Source: Hemerocallis citrina
Lineage: Eukaryota > Streptophyta > Magnoliopsida > Asparagales > Asphodelaceae
Reading direction: 5' to 3'
Assembly: GCA_017893485.1 (NCBI GenBank)
Contig: CM030365.1
Span: forward strand, 33,571,000-33,634,999
DNA length: 64,000 bases
Positions 61,022-64,000 of the stretch are shown piece by piece. Within the stretch, counting starts at the first letter, position 1, and the number at the start of each line of letters is the position of its first letter. The translations under genes were made by a program, and so were the position numbers. The notes under the pieces are model-generated. The model saw only the letters and a program-made list of their open reading frames with translations, made no database searches and was not told the origin of the DNA.

Positions 61022-63942
61022 TGTCACGCCCCGCTTCCCAAAAATACGGAATACGAGCGTGTGACGAAGTCCAGCGAATGATTTTCATCATTCATAAGCT
61101 GTAGGATCGACTCAATATCATAACAAGAAGTATAACAAGATATACACAACCACGTATGCATGAAAAGTTTATTAATCAACAGAAACAATTGAAAGAAAAT
61201 AATAATATCCCAAATAGTTTTCAAATCTGGATCAAAAGATAAAAAATCGGGACTATAAGCCCGTTAAAAGATTCAAATAGCAAAAGAAATAAATAACTAA
61301 AAAAAATAATATTTAAAGCAAGTCTTTCTCCAAGCGAAGCCGAGAACGTTTGCTCACCAATTCCAGCAAGCAACTCATCTCCAAAGTCTGTATATATAAA
61401 TATTAAAAAGAAAAAAAGATAGAGAAAACAAGACAAATGCCCGTTGTCCAAGTTAGGGACACAAGTAGTACAAGCAAGGGTATGAAAATAAGTGCAAGAA
61501 ATATGGAACAAGATTTGGAATTAAGAATGTATAACATAATATCATAAAGATGCAACAAGTAGGGAGATTCAAGAAACTAGCTAGCAAGAAGGACAACTCA
61601 AGTGACTAGATTGAGTAACAAGTACTAGTAGTAGAACAAGTAACAAGTGAGCATGTAGTTGCATCAAGTATCAAGTAACAAGTATCACGTACAAGTGTCA
61701 AGTAACAAGTCTCAAGTAACAAGTCTCATGTAAGCATCAAGTAGGTATCAAGTGTGTCCAAGTGACAAGTTAATCTTAAGTTTAAGGTTTAATTCTATCT
61801 AGGAAGCACTTCATGCATCTATACTTTTACTACATGGTTGCTACATACAATCATTTACATTTAGGCCTAGTGGTGAAGTTTATAGGGCGGTGTACTCAGG
61901 TATCCTGTATCAAGCAAACCATGTTCATGAATCGAGTAATCATATAACTAGTTTATGTGTCAAGTCATAACAAGACAAGCCATAAATCAAATATATTCTA
62001 GTTCATGAATCAAATAATATACTAGTTCATGAATCGAATAATAATATACTAGTTCATGAATCAGATAATATACTAGTTCATGAATTGAATAATAATATAC
62101 TAGTTCATGATCAAATAATATACTAGTTCATGAATCGAATAATAATATAACTAGTTCATGAAGCATGTATCAAGTGGGAAACACGTGCCCCTTTCGAGTA
62201 CACTTACCTATATTCTCCACTACTATGGTCTTTTCCTTAAACTCCGACTTATTATTTATTATTATCATCAAACAAGCATGAAAGAGTGCGAAATAGGTCA
62301 AGTAAACATGATCAAAAATATGGAACAAGTTTAAGATAATTATAAAGCATATTCGAGGGTCATCACAAATTAAGATTATCAAGAACTACGAGAATTACAA
62401 TTCTGGACAGCATGACTTTGCTGTACCAAAATTGCGATTCCCGTTGTTACAAGATAGCAAATGTGGATCCTTCAGAAATCCTAGAAACTAGACTCCTGTC
62501 CGTTTCCAATGCATATGATTAAGTCACATAAAAGTTGTAGCAATTGATGTCAAAATAGCAAACTATATAGCATTTGTGTTCAGTAAGAATTTGTAAAACT
62601 GAGTTTATACATATGAAACATGGTTGTAACTTCATTAGTTAATTCTAAGAAAATTAGGAAATGTTCTATAGGGTGTCTAGTATCAGCATGCAAAATTTCA
62701 AGTCATTTACTTACCGGTAGCATAGTTAAAATAATTGTAAACTAAAGTGGTGCAGCAGTTTTTATGAATCTGCGATTACAGACACAGCAGCAGTAAAATT
62801 GCGATATCTCCTAAACCGTAACTCGGAATTCAATTACATCAAAAGGGTGGTAAACTAGACTTTTGGGGCTACATTTCATATTCAGGACTTATGTTCAGAT
62901 TCTGATTTATTCGGGGTAAAACAGCAAGCCAAGACAGGACAGAAACCAAATAAAGCATTTTTTAATTGAAATGTATCATAATTATACAAGTTGTGAAGAA
63001 GTGTATCAACGAAGGGTTATGACTCTTAGATCATGTAATAGATAAGGCGAAACATGAGATCATCAACGATAAACAAAGAGGAGTCACATTTACAATCTAC
63101 TTGCAGTATTTTCAAGGAAAAGCTTGTACTAGAAAATGAAATGTATAAGAAGATACTTGCCTTTAGGACGACGATTAGATCCGATAATTTGAGAATAGCG
63201 GGATCAGAATTCTGGCAACATGGCAACGAGAAAACGATCACGATGATCACGATCAGACACGGATCTCGTTGATCAAGATGGTGATCAAGGTGAAGATCAA
63301 GCGAATCCGACGACGGAGATCGAACATAAAACATATAAGAATTAGAAGAGTACCAAAAGAGTAAATATACCTTGATTGACAATTTGATGAATGAGAACAA
63401 AAAGTAGATCAAATATTTAACTCACCAAGTAGAAGACGAACGAGACGATCAATAGCCGAGATCAAGTGTGATTGGTTGATCGGACGGCTGAGATCAAAGA
63501 TCAAGATCAAGATGATGATCACGATCGTGATGATCAAAAGAGATCTGACGATCGAGATCAAGATCATGATGATGATGGAGATGATGATCACGATCGTGAT
63601 GATCAACGATCGGACGGCGTAGATCCAATGGCTTGGTGATGATCAAATGGAGGATCGGACGGTTGTGATCAAGAGCTGCTGCTGATGATGATGATCTGAT
63701 CGAATCGGGAGGAGATCGGGCGGCCCACAATTGAAGTGAGCAACTCACTGTTGTGATCACCCACATGGGACGGTGGGGGCTGTTGTCGGCTGCGCACAGG
63801 GTGGCGCAACGGCGGGTGGCTGACGCGGACTGCCGACAACAGGGGTCGGCACTGGCATCGACGTCGAGGCAAGGTGGCTGAGCGACGACTACTACTGTTC
63901 GTCGGAGGGACAACACATAAGGAGGAGGGTGCACTGCAGAGG
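61022..63942 (-). mobile_element. E3: third LTR of the E array, truncated
   Basis: It starts TGTCACGCCCCGCTTCCC and follows E1/E2 closely, including the ATATACTAGTTCATG array, donor-like AGGCAAGT (minus, 63155-63162), GATC-rich block (63470-63625) and GC-rich leader. It stops at about 63942 and joins C-type LTR sequence. Confidence 0.88.
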
Positions 63943-63953
63943 TTAAATCCTAC

Positions 63954-64000
63954 CCACAGGATCTTTTCACTTCTCTTCGTACAATTTTACAAGGAAATTA
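63954..64000 (-). repeat. Start of another C-type LTR at the window edge
   Basis: CCACAGGATCTTTTCACTTC and the following bases match the C LTR at 42898 and 29074. As at 29074, the first ~35 bp of the LTR are missing and the linker TTAAATCCTA precedes it. Confidence 0.8.

Overview
This window is plant nuclear DNA made up entirely of transposable elements. I see no host gene and no cellular tRNA, rRNA or CRISPR array. The evidence is long A/T-rich LTRs of 2.9-5.7 kb, Ty3/Gypsy chromovirus (Del/Tekay-type) gag-pol with a methionine-tRNA primer site, a CACTA (En/Spm) DNA transposon with a spliced Ptta/En/Spm gene, and small Helitrons. This fits pericentromeric or other heterochromatin of a flowering plant; I cannot name the species.

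Layout. 1-3245: right-hand part of a CACTA element with a four-exon minus-strand gene, a five-copy ~310-bp tandem array, a GC-rich leader and the CACTA terminus. 3246-22227: A/T-rich interior of an old minus-strand LTR element (H), interrupted by a solo LTR (B, 3629-19216, target duplication CTACG), itself interrupted by a nearly complete 12.0-kb element (A, 6893-18913, target duplication CCAGG). A encodes a coiled-coil extra ORF, Gag and a chimeric Pol in which the protease has been replaced by a second copy of a gag segment. 22228-25648 is the H LTR. 25649-29064 (G) is a truncated LTR of the non-coding E family.

29074-43141 holds element C, a decayed minus-strand relative of A with the same gene order. 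Its 3' LTR carries an unusually long solo LTR (D, 31952-37629, 5678 bp, target duplication AAATA). From 43142 to 63942 lies a tandem LTR-interior-LTR-interior-LTR array of the E family, a LARD-like element with ~4.4-kb LTRs and 2.5-2.9-kb interiors without gag-pol. Its first LTR carries another solo LTR (F, 44149-47662, target duplication CAAGT). E1 and E2 share a Helitron at the same site. The window ends in a C-type LTR joined to E at the same breakpoint as at 29065, so part of the region has been duplicated.

How the parts work together. In A and C the order is LTR, Met-tRNA primer site, coiled-coil ORF, gag, (protease), RT-RNase H, integrase, chromodomain-like tail, polypurine tract, LTR. 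E and H are non-coding partners with similar primer sites that would depend on proteins made elsewhere. The most unusual signals are: the extra ORF preceded by a splice-acceptor-like tract and paired with donor-like sites in the LTR leaders; a small ORF of 9-residue repeats (consensus A-N-L-Q-L-D-V-x-E) in the E and H interiors; the protease-to-gag replacement in A; a dimeric tRNA-derived (SINE-like) module inside the A LTRs; and a ~20-bp motif found in nearly every LTR. Coordinates, target duplications and motifs were read from the sequence. Transcription, splicing and function are inferred.
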